Source: Labilithrix sp.
GTDB lineage: Bacteria; Myxococcota_A; Polyangia; Polyangiales; Polyangiaceae
Reading direction: 5' to 3'
Length of the DNA stretch: 39,405 nt
Assembly: GCA_019637225.1 (NCBI GenBank)
Contig: JAHBWC010000076.1
Span: 1-39,405 of the forward strand
The stretch's first letter is position 1; each line of letters starts with the position of its first letter. Below, one piece after another: positions 7,919-16,412 of the stretch. The position numbers and the translations under genes were made by a program. The notes beneath the pieces are model-generated. The model searched no databases. It worked only from the letters and a program-made list of their open reading frames with translations, and was not told where the DNA came from.

Positions 7919-9190
7919 TCAGCCGGCCGGCGCGCCGAGCTCGCGGAGGCGGCGCTCGAGGAAGCGGCGCTCGCTGTCGTTGCCCACGAGCTCGAGGGCT
8001 CGGCGGTAGCTCCGGGCGGCGTCCTCCTTCGAGCCGAGACGGCGCTGGAGATCGGCGCGCGCGGCGTGGAAGAGGTGATAGTCCTCGAGCGCGCCGTCCT
8101 TCGCGAGCGCGTCGACGAGCGCGAGCCCCGCGGCAGGGCCTTCGCCCATCGCGACCGCGACGGCGCGGTTCAGCGAGATCACCGGCGACGGATCGAGCGC
8201 GAGGAGCAGGTCGTAGAGCTCCACGATGCGCCGCCAGTTCGTGTCCTCGGCGCGCGCCGCGCGGCAGTGCTCGGCGGCGATCGCAGCTTGCAGCGCATAC
8301 GCGCCCGGGCCGAGGTGCAGCGCCTCGTCGACGAGCGGAAGCGCCTCGTCGATCCGGCTCCGGTCCCAGCGCGCGCGATCTTGGTCCTCGAGCAGCACGA
8401 CGTCGCCGGCCTCGTCGAGCCGCGTTTCGCGCCGCGAGTCGTGGAGCAGCATGAGCGCGAGCAGCCCGGTCGCCTCGGCGGCAGGCTCCGGCATCATGAG
8501 CTGGCGGAGCATCCGCCCGAGATGGATCGCGTCGGCGGAGAGCTCGCTCCGCACGAGCGACTCGCCGCGCGTGGCCGCGTAGCCCTCGCTGAACACGAGG
8601 TAGACGACCGTGAGCACCGCATCGAGCCGCTCGGCGATCTCGCTCGTCGCAGGGACCTCGTACGGGATCTTCGCGTCCGCGATCTTGCGCTTCGCGCGCA
8701 CGAGACGCTGGGCCATCGTGGGTACCGGGACGAGGAACGCGCGCGCGATCTCCTCGGTCTCGAGCCCGCACAGCGTCCGCAGCGTGAGCGCGACCCGCGC
8801 CTCGAGCGCGATCGCGGGATGGCAACAGGTGAAGACGAGACGGAGCCGGTCGTCCGGGATGACGTCCGGATCGTGGGGCTCGCCGAGGCTCGTCTCGGAG
8901 ACGACCGCCAGCTCTTCGACCTTCTTCTCGAAGTTGCGCCGGCGCCGCATCCGGTCGATCGCACGGTTGCGTGCCGCCTGGATCAGCCACGCCCGCGGGT
9001 GCTCGGGCACGCCCGACGTGGTCCACTGGTCGAGCGCCGCCTCGAACGCCTGCGCCGCCGCTTCCTCCGCGACGTCGAAGTCTCCGACGAGCCGGATCAA
9101 GGTGGCGACGATGCGCCCCCACTCGTTGCGATAGAGTGCGTCGAGGGCGCGGTGCAGGCCGTCTACGGCAGAGCTCTCGGCGTCGACCAT
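7919..9190 (-). CDS. ECF42-type sigma factor with long C-terminal extension
   Basis: The 423-residue sigma-70-family protein starts with region 2 (ATLIRLVGDFDVAEEAAAQAF, WTTSGVPEHPRAWLIQAARN) and has region 4 (CGLETEEIARAFLVPVPTMAQRLVRAKRKI). A helical, TPR-like extension of about 230 residues follows (SEGYAATRGESL, LNRAVAVAMGEGP, ADLQRRLGSKEDAA). This layout and the divergent DGPF-protein gene match the ECF42 group, which lacks a classical anti-sigma factor and depends on its C-terminal extension. I expect it to direct transcription of the neighbouring DGPF gene. The ATG at 9190 lies 78 bp from that gene. What signal activates it is not visible. Confidence 0.9.
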   Translation of the reverse strand: MVDAESSAVDGLHRALDALYRNEWGRIVATLIRLVGDFDVAEEAAAQAFEAALDQWTTSGVPEHPRAWLIQAARNRAIDRMRRRRNFEKKVEELAVVSETSLGEPHDPDVIPDDRLRLVFTCCHPAIALEARVALTLRTLCGLETEEIARAFLVPVPTMAQRLVRAKRKIADAKIPYEVPATSEIAERLDAVLTVVYLVFSEGYAATRGESLVRSELSADAIHLGRMLRQLMMPEPAAEATGLLALMLLHDSRRETRLDEAGDVVLLEDQDRARWDRSRIDEALPLVDEALHLGPGAYALQAAIAAEHCRAARAEDTNWRRIVELYDLLLALDPSPVISLNRAVAVAMGEGPAAGLALVDALAKDGALEDYHLFHAARADLQRRLGSKEDAARSYRRALELVGNDSERRFLERRLRELGAPAG

Positions 9191-9222
9191 GACCGAGGCA
9201 TCTGATCTTTTTTCGTGGCCGC

Positions 9223-9250
9223 TGTCGATCGGGGCGTTCGCCGTTCGATC
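9223..9250 (+). promoter_or_regulatory. ECF42-like promoter of the DGPF gene
   Basis: TGTCGA at 9223-9228 and CGATC at 9246-9250 are separated by 17 nt and lie just upstream of the DGPF start codon. From memory, TGTCGA and a CGA/TC-type box are the -35 and -10 elements reported for ECF42 promoters. The ribosome-binding site GGAGG follows at 9258-9262. Confidence 0.6.
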
Positions 9251-9268
9251 CAGGGTCGGAGGCAAACG

Positions 9269-9646
9269 ATGAAATACATGCTCCTCACGTATCTCGACGA
9301 GAAGGCCTGGATGAACCTCAGCGAGGTGGAACAAGCAGAGCAGATGGCGCTCTGCGCGCCGCACGTGCAAAAGCTCGTCGCGAGCGGCAAGCTCCTCGGC
9401 GGCGCGCCGCTCCATCCCACATCGACGGCGACGACCCTCCGGATGCAGGGAGGAAAGCGGCTCATGACGGACGGGCCGTTCGCGGAGACGCGCGAGCAGC
9501 TCGGTGGGTACACGATCTTCGAGGCCGAGAACCTCGACGACGCGCTCGCCATGGCGTCGGGGTTCTTGAGCCCCGAGAGCAAGGTTCCGGTTTCGCTCGA
9601 GGTTCGGCCGATCGTCGATTTTCCCGACGCGCCGGCCGTCAAGTAG
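9269..9646 (+). CDS. YCII-related DGPF-domain protein
   Basis: The 125-residue cytosolic protein of the YCII/DGPF family begins MKYMLLTYLDEKAW and contains the defining stretch RLMTDGPFAETREQLGGY, then FEAENLDDALAMA and VEVRPI-type beta strand sequence (SLEVRPIVDF). The biochemical role of DGPF proteins is not settled; they are the standard genomic partners and targets of ECF41/ECF42-like sigma factors. GGAGG lies 6 nt ahead of ATG 9269. It is divergent from the sigma gene, and an ECF42-like promoter lies between them. Confidence 0.9.
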   Translation: MKYMLLTYLDEKAWMNLSEVEQAEQMALCAPHVQKLVASGKLLGGAPLHPTSTATTLRMQGGKRLMTDGPFAETREQLGGYTIFEAENLDDALAMASGFLSPESKVPVSLEVRPIVDFPDAPAVK

Positions 9647-9697
9647 CACGGCGGGTCACAGTCGCGGCGCCGCGACGGTACGGCTAGGGAGCCGCGC

Positions 9698-10309
9698 ATG
9701 TACCTCCCGCGTACCTTCGACGGCGCTGCGCACCGCGAGCTCACGCTCTCCTTGATGCGGACCCACCCGCTCGCGACCGTCATCGCGCAGATCGACGGTG
9801 AGCTCGAGGTCGCGCACGTGCCGCTACTCGTGGCACACGAGGAGCCGCTGCGCCTCTCCGGCCATGTCGCACGCGCGAACCCGATCGCGAAGCACGTCCT
9901 CTCTGAGGGCGCCGTCACCGTGGTTTTTCACGGGCCGGAGGCCTACGTCTCCGCGGCCTGGTATGCCGAGCCGGCTCTGCAGGTCCCGACGTGGAACTAC
10001 GCCGTCGTCCACGCCCGCGGACGGCTCGAGCGCCTCGACGACGACGGGCTCCGCGCGCAGCTCGACGACATGGCGCGCGCCTTCGAGACCGAGGGAGGCT
10101 GGTCGACGGCGCTGCCGGAGCCTGCGTTCCTCGCCGAGCTACGCGGCGCGATCGTGGGCTTCACGGTCCACGTGGACGACGTGAAGACGAAGGTCAAGAT
10201 GAGCCAGAATCGATCGGCGGAGGATCACGCTCGCGTGCTCGATGCGCTCGCGGCGAGCTCGCGCGCGCGTGATGGAGAAGTGGCCGCGCTGATGCGTCGG
10301 ATCGAGTGA
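9698..10309 (+). CDS. paiB: PaiB family FMN-binding protein
   Basis: The 203-residue protein begins with MYLPRTFDGAAHRELTLSLM. It carries PaiB family marks: HVPLLVAHEEPLRLSGHVARAN, VTVVFHGPEAYVSAAWY, VPTWNYAVVHARGRL and the C-terminal KTKVKMSQNR. PaiB proteins have a split-barrel flavin-binding fold. In Bacillus PaiB is a transcriptional regulator of sporulation and protease genes, and elsewhere the role is mostly unknown. It is soluble and cytosolic. It lies 51 bp downstream of the DGPF gene on the same strand, so it may share the ECF42-dependent message. The fit is full length with no missing parts. Confidence 0.9.
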   Translation: MYLPRTFDGAAHRELTLSLMRTHPLATVIAQIDGELEVAHVPLLVAHEEPLRLSGHVARANPIAKHVLSEGAVTVVFHGPEAYVSAAWYAEPALQVPTWNYAVVHARGRLERLDDDGLRAQLDDMARAFETEGGWSTALPEPAFLAELRGAIVGFTVHVDDVKTKVKMSQNRSAEDHARVLDALAASSRARDGEVAALMRRIE

Positions 10310-10371
10310 GGTGGCTTGGGGTCGAGCGAGCTGCGCTCACCGCCCGATGACAGCCCGATCCGCTCTCCGAC

Positions 10372-11871
10372 TCAGCGCCGGCGACGTCGCGCGGCGAGCA
10401 AGCCGATCACGCCGAGGACCGCGATCATCGCGAGCGGCTGACGTTCACGCGAGGGATGGATGAAGTTGCATCCCTCGTCGTCGTTCGTGTCTCCGCTAGC
10501 GTCGCCACCGTCGACGGTGATGGGTGCGGTGCCGCTCGGCGGAGGCACGCCGCCGGGGTTGCTCGGATCGGGATCCGTCGAGCTCGCGTCGGGCGCGCGC
10601 GTGCCTGCGTCGGGGGTGCCCGCATCGGGCTCACCGGCGCTCGCGTCGGGCCCGGCGTCGGGCGTGCCCGCGTCGGGGACCACGACCGTCGAGCAATCCG
10701 TGCCCTGGTAGCCGCTCGTGCAGACGCACTCGCCGGTGCCGCTGCACGTGCCGTGACCACTGCACGTCCCGGCGGCGGTGCATGCGATGCAGGTCGGGTA
10801 GTTGTAGTGATCGGCCGAGCACGCGTCGCACGTCGCTCCGCTGTACGCCTCGTCGCACGTGCAGGTCGTGCCGTTCAGCGTGCCGTGCCCGCTGCAGGGC
10901 ACGTCGATCGAGATCGTGACGGCGTCGCTCGTCGCGGCGCCCGTCTGGACGGTGATCGACGCCGCGCCGGCAGTGGTCATGAGCATCGAGGGGATCGTGA
11001 CGGAGATCGACATGCTCGTCGGGGTTCCGACATGACTCACCACCGTCGCCGTTCCGCCCGGAGGCGTGAACCGGACGGTGGGAGTGCCGCCGAGCGTGAA
11101 GTTCGTTCCGCTCAGTGCCAGGGTCACGCTCGGCATGCCACGAAGGAGGCTCGTGGGGTTGGTCGACGCGATCACGGGCGCGACGATGCTGATGCCCGCC
11201 GTGGACGAGCCGTTCGGCGTCGCGAGGGTGAACGTCCCTGCGCCGGAGGTCGCGAGGAGCGTCGAGTTGAGCGCGACGGTGATCGAGGTTGCCGAAGCCG
11301 ATGCGGGCGTGAGCGAAGACGGAGGGCCACCCGGCGGCGCGAACGTGAACGTTTGGACGGGCGTGAGGTTGGTCCCGCTGAGCGTGACCGACGTGGCGGT
11401 TCCTCGCAGGACCACGCTCGGGCTGACGTTCGTGAGGATCGGAGGCGGAGGAGTGATCTGGATGGGAAAATCGTTACTGATGAGGTTTCCCTCGCCAGAC
11501 GCTGCGGCAAAGACGCGGGCAGTCCCGAGCGTGTCGAGCTGTCCCGCGGGGATTGTCACGCTGGCCGAGGTCGCTCCGTTCGCGACGCTCCCGACGAGAA
11601 CGGGCGAGCCGGCCCCCGGCTTCACGAAGAAGATCTTCACGCCCGGGCTGAACGGATCGCCGCAGAGGAGACCGTTCACCGTGAGAGCGGCGGAGCCCGC
11701 GCTGGTGACGAGCGAGGTCGGGCTCACGCTCGTGATCGAGGGTGGCGTGTACGGGTACCCCGATTCTGTCGTCGAGCATTCCGCCGCCGCCGCGGTCTTC
11801 GATCCGACGAAGAGCGCGATGAAGGCGACGAAGACGCTCGCGCGAGCGAGCACGTTCCGAGCGAAGAGCAT
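10372..11871 (-). CDS. Secreted IPT/TIG and EGF-like surface protein with MYXO-CTERM-like tail
   Basis: The 499-residue exported protein has a signal peptide (ASVFVAFIALFVGSKTAAAA). Four immunoglobulin-like IPT/TIG modules follow, marked by SITSVSPTSLVTSAG, LTNVSPSVVLRG, VIASTNPTSLLRG and their repeated LTVNGLLCG, VTLSGTNLTP, LALSGTNFTL cores. A pair of EGF-like Cys-rich modules comes next (CSGHGTLNGTTCTCDE; CSGHGTCSGTGECVC), then an Ala/Asp/Pro linker with several DAGTPDAG repeats. The end is a Cys (EGCNF), a hydrophobic helix (LAMIAVLGVIGLLAA) and RRRRR, the layout of MYXO-CTERM sorting signals. It is probably displayed on the outer surface. Function is unknown; adhesion is a guess from the domains. 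It is convergent with paiB (62-bp gap). Confidence 0.85.
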   Translation of the reverse strand: MLFARNVLARASVFVAFIALFVGSKTAAAAECSTTESGYPYTPPSITSVSPTSLVTSAGSAALTVNGLLCGDPFSPGVKIFFVKPGAGSPVLVGSVANGATSASVTIPAGQLDTLGTARVFAAASGEGNLISNDFPIQITPPPPILTNVSPSVVLRGTATSVTLSGTNLTPVQTFTFAPPGGPPSSLTPASASATSITVALNSTLLATSGAGTFTLATPNGSSTAGISIVAPVIASTNPTSLLRGMPSVTLALSGTNFTLGGTPTVRFTPPGGTATVVSHVGTPTSMSISVTIPSMLMTTAGAASITVQTGAATSDAVTISIDVPCSGHGTLNGTTCTCDEAYSGATCDACSADHYNYPTCIACTAAGTCSGHGTCSGTGECVCTSGYQGTDCSTVVVPDAGTPDAGPDASAGEPDAGTPDAGTRAPDASSTDPDPSNPGGVPPPSGTAPITVDGGDASGDTNDDEGCNFIHPSRERQPLAMIAVLGVIGLLAARRRRR

Positions 11872-12063
11872 GGCGACCTGACCCCCGAAGTCGATCCAGC
11901 GGTTCGTGGACAGCTGACTTCCACTACGTTTTTACCCCCTGACGAGCGCGATCGCGAGCAGCACGTCGCGCATCGTCCTCGAAGCGGGCGGTGGCAGGGC
12001 GGCGACCCCGGCGTCCGTGGTCAGCGCGCGTGACATCGGATAGCGTCGCCGCCGGTCACCGCC

Positions 12064-13239
12064 ATGTCCGATCAGATCCTCCTCGGCACCCGCAAGGGCA
12101 CTCTCATCCTCGACCGCACGGCTGGCCGCTGGACGCCGCGCCCCATCGCGCACGCCGGAATGTCCATCAGCTACGCCGCGCGAGACCCGCGGGACGGCAC
12201 GATCTGGGCGGCGATGGATCACGCGCACTGGGGCCCGAAGCTGTCGCGCTCCAAGGACGACGGCGCGACGTGGGAGAACCTCACGCAGCTCGCGTACCCG
12301 AAGGGCGCGCGCTTCGTGGAGCAGCATCTGCCGACGCCGGACCAGACGGCGGAGGCACCGACGACGTACAAGGAAGCCGCGCTGCTGAAGGTCTGGGTGC
12401 TCGCGTTCGGCGGGAAGGAACAGCCGGGGACGATCCACGCCGGCACGCTCCCCGGCGGCCTCTTCACGAGCCGCGACGGCGGCGACACCTGGGAGCTCAA
12501 CCGACCGCTCTGGAGCCACGAGAGCCGCGGCGGCGATCTGTTCGCCGGCGACGCGACGAGCCGCAACGAATGGGGCGGGACGCCGGCGGCAATGGCCTAC
12601 GGCGAGTTCGTCCCCGGGATCCACTCGATCGTCGTCGACCCGCGCGACCCGGATCGGATCTTCGTCGGCGTCTCGTGCGCAGGCATCATCGAGACGCGCG
12701 ACGGCGGCAAGACCTGGCAAGGGAGAAACCGCGGGATGCTCAACGACTACCTCCCGAACCCCGAGGCAGCGTGGGGCCACGACCCGCACTTCGTCACGCA
12801 GTGCCCGGCAGATCCGGATCGCCTCTGGCAGCAGAACCACACGGGCGTGTTCACGAGCGAGGACTGCGGGCAGACGTGGAAGCGCGTCAGCGAGCCGGAC
12901 GTCGCGGTGCACTTCGGGTTCCCCGTCGCGGCCGATGACCGGGACGGGCAGACGGCGTGGGTCGTTCCGGCGAAGGGCGACGACGAGCGAATGGCGGTCG
13001 GCGCGGGTCTGTTCGTCGCGCGCACCGTCGACGGCGGCGCGACCTGGCAAGCGTTCCGCGAGGGCCTGCCGCAGGAGCACGCCTATGACGTCGTCTACCG
13101 CCACGCGCTCGACGCGCGCGGCGACCGCGTCTGCTTCGGCAGCACGACGGGCAACGTCTACATCTCGGAGGACCGCGGGGAGACCTGGCGGAACGTCGGT
13201 CACAACTTCCCACCGGTCCATTCGGTCCGCTTCGCCTGA
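12064..13239 (+). CDS. Asp-box (BNR/sialidase-like) beta-propeller protein
   Basis: The 391-residue protein is built from Asp-boxes (S/T-x-D-x-G-x-T-W). Six are seen: SKDDGATW, SRDGGDTW, TRDGGKTW, SEDCGQTW, TVDGGATW and SEDRGETW. This indicates a six- or seven-bladed propeller of the BNR/VPS10-like kind. There is no signal peptide (MSDQILLGTRKGTLIL), so it appears cytosolic, unlike most sialidases. Catalytic residues of sialidases are not evident, so hydrolase names should be avoided. It is followed after 23 bp by a MoaD/ThiS-like gene with a strong ribosome-binding site. From memory, this pairing recurs in other bacteria, which points to a joint but unnamed role. Confidence 0.82.
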   Translation: MSDQILLGTRKGTLILDRTAGRWTPRPIAHAGMSISYAARDPRDGTIWAAMDHAHWGPKLSRSKDDGATWENLTQLAYPKGARFVEQHLPTPDQTAEAPTTYKEAALLKVWVLAFGGKEQPGTIHAGTLPGGLFTSRDGGDTWELNRPLWSHESRGGDLFAGDATSRNEWGGTPAAMAYGEFVPGIHSIVVDPRDPDRIFVGVSCAGIIETRDGGKTWQGRNRGMLNDYLPNPEAAWGHDPHFVTQCPADPDRLWQQNHTGVFTSEDCGQTWKRVSEPDVAVHFGFPVAADDRDGQTAWVVPAKGDDERMAVGAGLFVARTVDGGATWQAFREGLPQEHAYDVVYRHALDARGDRVCFGSTTGNVYISEDRGETWRNVGHNFPPVHSVRFA

Positions 13240-13262
13240 GCGAACGACCGGAGGAGAGAGCG

Positions 13263-13535
13263 ATGCCCCACGTCGCGTTCACCCGTCATCTTCAGCGCTT
13301 CTTCCCGACGCTCGCGGAAGGAGAGGTCCCCGGCACGACGGTCCGCGAGGTGATCGACGAGCTCGAGCGGCGTCATCCCGGCTTCGCCTCCTACATCGCA
13401 GACGAGACGGGCCGCCTTCGGCGTCACGTGAACATCTTCGTCGGCGAGGAGCCGATCCACGACCGCGTGCGCCTCGGCGACGCGCTCGCGCCGGACGCGC
13501 GGGTCTTCATCCTCCAGGCGCTCTCGGGCGGGTAG
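13263..13535 (+). CDS. MoaD/ThiS-like ubiquitin-fold protein
   Basis: The 90-residue protein begins MPHVAFTRHLQRFFP. It has VREVIDELERRHPGFASYI, VNIFVGEEPIHD, a DALAPDARVFILQAL strand and a free C-terminal Gly-Gly (LSGG). That is the tail activated by an E1-like enzyme in sulfur carriers (MoaD, ThiS) and in bacterial ubiquitin-like proteins. No moaE, moeB, thiF or thiG gene is near. It pairs with the beta-propeller gene upstream, and GGAGGA sits at the right distance from ATG 13263. It could be a sulfur carrier or a protein-modifying tag; the sequence does not decide. Confidence 0.85.
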   Translation: MPHVAFTRHLQRFFPTLAEGEVPGTTVREVIDELERRHPGFASYIADETGRLRRHVNIFVGEEPIHDRVRLGDALAPDARVFILQALSGG

Positions 13536-13754
13536 GCTGCGCCGCTTCGCGCCGCGTGCTCCCCGTGGAGCCGTCCCCCTCGGCGAGAGGCCGACGACCG
13601 AGCCCGATAGGCCTCGACCGCACAGCAGACCCCCGTCCTCGTTCGAGGACTCGCCTCCTCCCGCGCTGGCCGCCGACGCCACGCAAGTCTCTGAAATTGC
13701 TTCTTTCATGATGCGTAGCGCCGGTGGCACCCATCGTGGATAAGGCCCCCGCCG

Positions 13755-14603
13755 ATGACGACGAGCATCCTCCCGAAGGCACCGACCCAGGCTTCCACGC
13801 GTCGCGTCCGCTGGATGGTCGCCGCGAGCGTGGTGGGCGCGCTCACGGTGATCAGCGCCGGCAGCGCCGCGTCGCTCGCCTCATCCGCTTCGCGGAGCTT
13901 CCGGATCGCCGAGCCGGCGGGGATGCCGGAGATGATCGCGCGCATCACCGACAAGAGCCCCTGCCCGGCGAACATGGCGCTCGTCGGGACCGACGGGTCT
14001 CGCAAGACCTGCGTCGACAAGTACGAGGGCTCGCTCGTCGAGCTCCACGACGACGGCACCGAGACCGACTTCAGCCCGCACCAGGCGCCGAACGGCCATC
14101 GCGTCCGCGCCGTGTCTCGGCCGGGCGTCGTCCCGCAGGCGCACATCTCGATGATCGAGGCGAAGCGCGCGTGCGCGGCGTCGAACAAGCGCCTCTGCCG
14201 CGCCGACGAGTGGAAGACCGCGTGCAAGGGCCCGGCGACCACGCGTTACCCGTACGGCGACGCGCGCGTCGCGAGCGCGTGCGTCGACACGAACCGCACG
14301 TCGCCGATGAACGTCCTCCACCACGGCGAGCGCACTGGGCGCACGATGAACGATCCGCGCGCCAACCAGACGGACAACACCGTCGAGCGCACGGGCGACG
14401 CGGCGAGCTGCACGAACGCCTACGGCGTGCACGACATGGTCGGCAACGTCCACGAGTGGACCGCCGACGGCAGCTTCCGCGGCGGCTACTACCTCGACAC
14501 GAAGAAGAACGGCGAGGGCTGCGACTACCGCACGACCGCGCACGCGCCGGCCTACTACGACTACTCGACCGGCTTCCGCTGCTGCGCCGACGCCGCCGAG
14601 TAA
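13755..14603 (+). CDS. Membrane-anchored SUMF1/FGE-like domain protein
   Basis: The 282-residue protein has an N-terminal signal or anchor helix (WMVAASVVGALTVISAGSAA). From about residue 70 there is a formylglycine-generating-enzyme-like fold: CPANMALVGTDGSRKTCVDKYE, VPQAHISMIEAKRACAASNK, RLCRADEWKTACKG, YGVHDMVGNVHEWT and the terminal YSTGFRCC. These match the usual order of the family. Catalysis is not established, and such proteins in myxobacteria often act as accessory or recognition modules. It is Cys-rich (CPAN, TCVD, RACA, LCRA, ACKG, FRCC), suggesting disulfides outside the cytoplasm. A degenerate copy of its last 43 nt sits directly past the stop codon. ATG 13755 gives the anchor at the N-terminus. 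Confidence 0.82.
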   Translation: MTTSILPKAPTQASTRRVRWMVAASVVGALTVISAGSAASLASSASRSFRIAEPAGMPEMIARITDKSPCPANMALVGTDGSRKTCVDKYEGSLVELHDDGTETDFSPHQAPNGHRVRAVSRPGVVPQAHISMIEAKRACAASNKRLCRADEWKTACKGPATTRYPYGDARVASACVDTNRTSPMNVLHHGERTGRTMNDPRANQTDNTVERTGDAASCTNAYGVHDMVGNVHEWTADGSFRGGYYLDTKKNGEGCDYRTTAHAPAYYDYSTGFRCCADAAE

Positions 14604-14646
14604 CGACGACTCGACCGGCTTCCGCTGCTCGACCGACGCCGCAGAA
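14558..14646 (+). repeat. Tandem partial duplication of the SUMF1 gene 3' end
   Basis: Copy 1 (14558-14600) is the last coding part of the gene and copy 2 (14604-14646) follows right after the stop codon. By eye, 37 of 43 positions match. The 46-nt offset puts copy 2 in another frame. Confidence 0.8.
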
Positions 14647-14652
14647 CCGCGC

Positions 14653-16269
14653 TCACTCGCGCGGCGTCCTCGGCGATGGCGGATCGGCGTCGGAGCTCGA
14701 CGCGAGCGGATCGCGGCTCCCGTGCTTCTGCACCAGGCGGTGGAGGTACATCCGGTCGATCCCCGCCATGCGCGCGGCCTTGGTCATGTTCCCGGCGCAA
14801 GCGGCGATCACGGCGCGAACGTAGGCGCGCTCGAAGCCGTCGATCAGCGCCTCCTTCGCGACCTTGTACGGGACGTTCACGTCGACGCCCGCGGCGCTCG
14901 CGCCGCCGACGCCCGGCGCGCCCTGCGGCGGCGCGAACGAGAGCCGCGCCGTCTGGAGGACAATGCTTCGCTCGACGTAGTTGCGGAGCTCGCGCACGTT
15001 GCCCGGCCACTCGTGCGTGGCGAGCTCCGCGAGCACCTCGGCCCCGAAGAGCGCCTCGCTGCCCGCGGCGTCGAGCTGCGCGAGGAACGCGCGGATGAGG
15101 TGCGGCAGGTCCTCGGGGCGCTCGCGGAGCGGCGGGACCCGCACGGTGATGACCGCGATGCGGAAGTAGAGATCGCCGCGGAAGCTCCCCTTGTTGACCT
15201 CGCGCTCGAGGTCGCGGTTCGTCGCCGAGATGACGCGCACGTTGACCTTGCGCGTCTTCGTCTCGCCGACGCGCCGGATCTCGCGCTGCTCGAGCGCGCG
15301 GAGGAGCTTCGGCTGCACCTCGAGCGGCAGCTCGCCGATCTCGTCGAGGAAGACCGTGCCGCCGTCGGCGGCCTCGAACGCGCCGACGCGATCGCGATCG
15401 GCGCCCGTGAACGCGCCGCGCACGTGACCAAAGAGCTCGCTCTCGACGAGCGTCGGCGAAATCGCACCGCAGTCGACGACGACGAACGGCTTGTCCGCGC
15501 GGACGCCGCGCTGGACGATCTCCGTCGCGACGAGCTCCTTGCCCGTGCCGCTCTCGCCGTGGATGAAGCAGTTGATCTCGCTCGCGGCGACCTTCTCGAG
15601 GAGCGCGAAGAGCTTGCGCATCGCCCGCCCCGTCCCCGTGAGGGCGCCGAAGCTCGGCATCATCGGGACGAGCGTCTTCTCCTTCGACGTCGCGGCGTCG
15701 CCGAGGATCGCGATCGTCGAGTTGCCGATCGACAGGCGCGCCTCCGGCGGGAGCACCGCGCTGTGGATCTGCAGGCCCTGGAGCCGCGTGCCGTTCAGCG
15801 AGCCCGAGTCCTCGACGCGCCAGCCGTCGCGATCGGGCACGAGGCGGCAGTGGAAGCGCGAGACGGCGGGATCGTCGAGCGTGATGTCGTTCGACGGGTG
15901 CGTCCCGATCCGGCAGACGTCGCCTTCGTGAGTGACCGAGCGGCCGACCGCCTGCCCGTTCTCCTGCTCGACCACGAGCGAGAGGCGCGGCTGCGCGATG
16001 TCGATGAGCGGACGGAGTGGCGTCGTCCCGAAGGCGCGCGACGGCGTGCCGATCGTGAGCTCCGAGTCGGGCGAGGACGGCGCGCGCCCAAGCGGGAGCG
16101 CGGACGGCATCGAGGGGCGTCCGCTCGGCGGCGGCGACGACGGCGCGCCGCGGCTCGGCGGCGGCGACGACGGCGCGCCGCGGCTCGCCGGCGACGGCGT
16201 AGAAGCAGGCGTCGACGCCGGAGGGCCCGGACGGGGAGGCTGGGGTCGCGGACGGGGAGGTTCCGCCAT
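14653..16269 (-). CDS. FHA-domain sigma54-dependent transcription activator
   Basis: The 538-residue regulator has a Pro/Ser-rich disordered start (1-90). An FHA phosphothreonine-binding domain spans about 95-190 (RIGTHPSNDITL, VSRFHCRLVP, SGSLNGTRL). An AAA+ sigma54-interaction domain follows, with Walker A GESGTGKE (238-245), GAFTGA (285-290, which contacts sigma54), Walker B GTVFLDE (304-310) and the arginine-finger region PLRERPEDLPHL. A Fis-type HTH closes it (AGNMTKAARMAGIDRMYLHRLV). This class is common in myxobacteria, where FHA domains read Ser/Thr-kinase output and switch on sigma54 promoters. The cognate kinase is unknown; the kinase at 29569-30888 is only a neighbour. All catalytic motifs are intact. 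ATG 16269 starts at the disordered tail. Confidence 0.95.
   Translation of the reverse strand: MAEPPRPRPQPPRPGPPASTPASTPSPASRGAPSSPPPSRGAPSSPPPSGRPSMPSALPLGRAPSSPDSELTIGTPSRAFGTTPLRPLIDIAQPRLSLVVEQENGQAVGRSVTHEGDVCRIGTHPSNDITLDDPAVSRFHCRLVPDRDGWRVEDSGSLNGTRLQGLQIHSAVLPPEARLSIGNSTIAILGDAATSKEKTLVPMMPSFGALTGTGRAMRKLFALLEKVAASEINCFIHGESGTGKELVATEIVQRGVRADKPFVVVDCGAISPTLVESELFGHVRGAFTGADRDRVGAFEAADGGTVFLDEIGELPLEVQPKLLRALEQREIRRVGETKTRKVNVRVISATNRDLEREVNKGSFRGDLYFRIAVITVRVPPLRERPEDLPHLIRAFLAQLDAAGSEALFGAEVLAELATHEWPGNVRELRNYVERSIVLQTARLSFAPPQGAPGVGGASAAGVDVNVPYKVAKEALIDGFERAYVRAVIAACAGNMTKAARMAGIDRMYLHRLVQKHGSRDPLASSSDADPPSPRTPRE
16133..16192 (-). repeat. Two perfect 30-bp tandem units in the FHA regulator
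   Basis: Positions 16133-16162 and 16163-16192 are identical and encode two copies of SRGAPSSPPP in the disordered N-terminus. Identity at DNA level suggests a recent slippage event. Confidence 0.8.
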
Positions 16270-16412
16270 CGGGTCGATGATAGTCGACGCGGAGGGAACG
16301 CGAGCGCCCGACCGGCGCTCCTTGCGAGCCCGTCAGGCGCGCACGTCGCTCGAGGTGGGATACACGGCGTTTTCCCGCCACGCCAAGGCCGAGCTCTGGG
16401 AGGCGCGCGCTC

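Noticed and set aside
13680..13720. Possible sigma54 promoter (TTGCT box) upstream of the second SUMF1 gene
   Set aside because: There is no GG at the required distance upstream of the GC.
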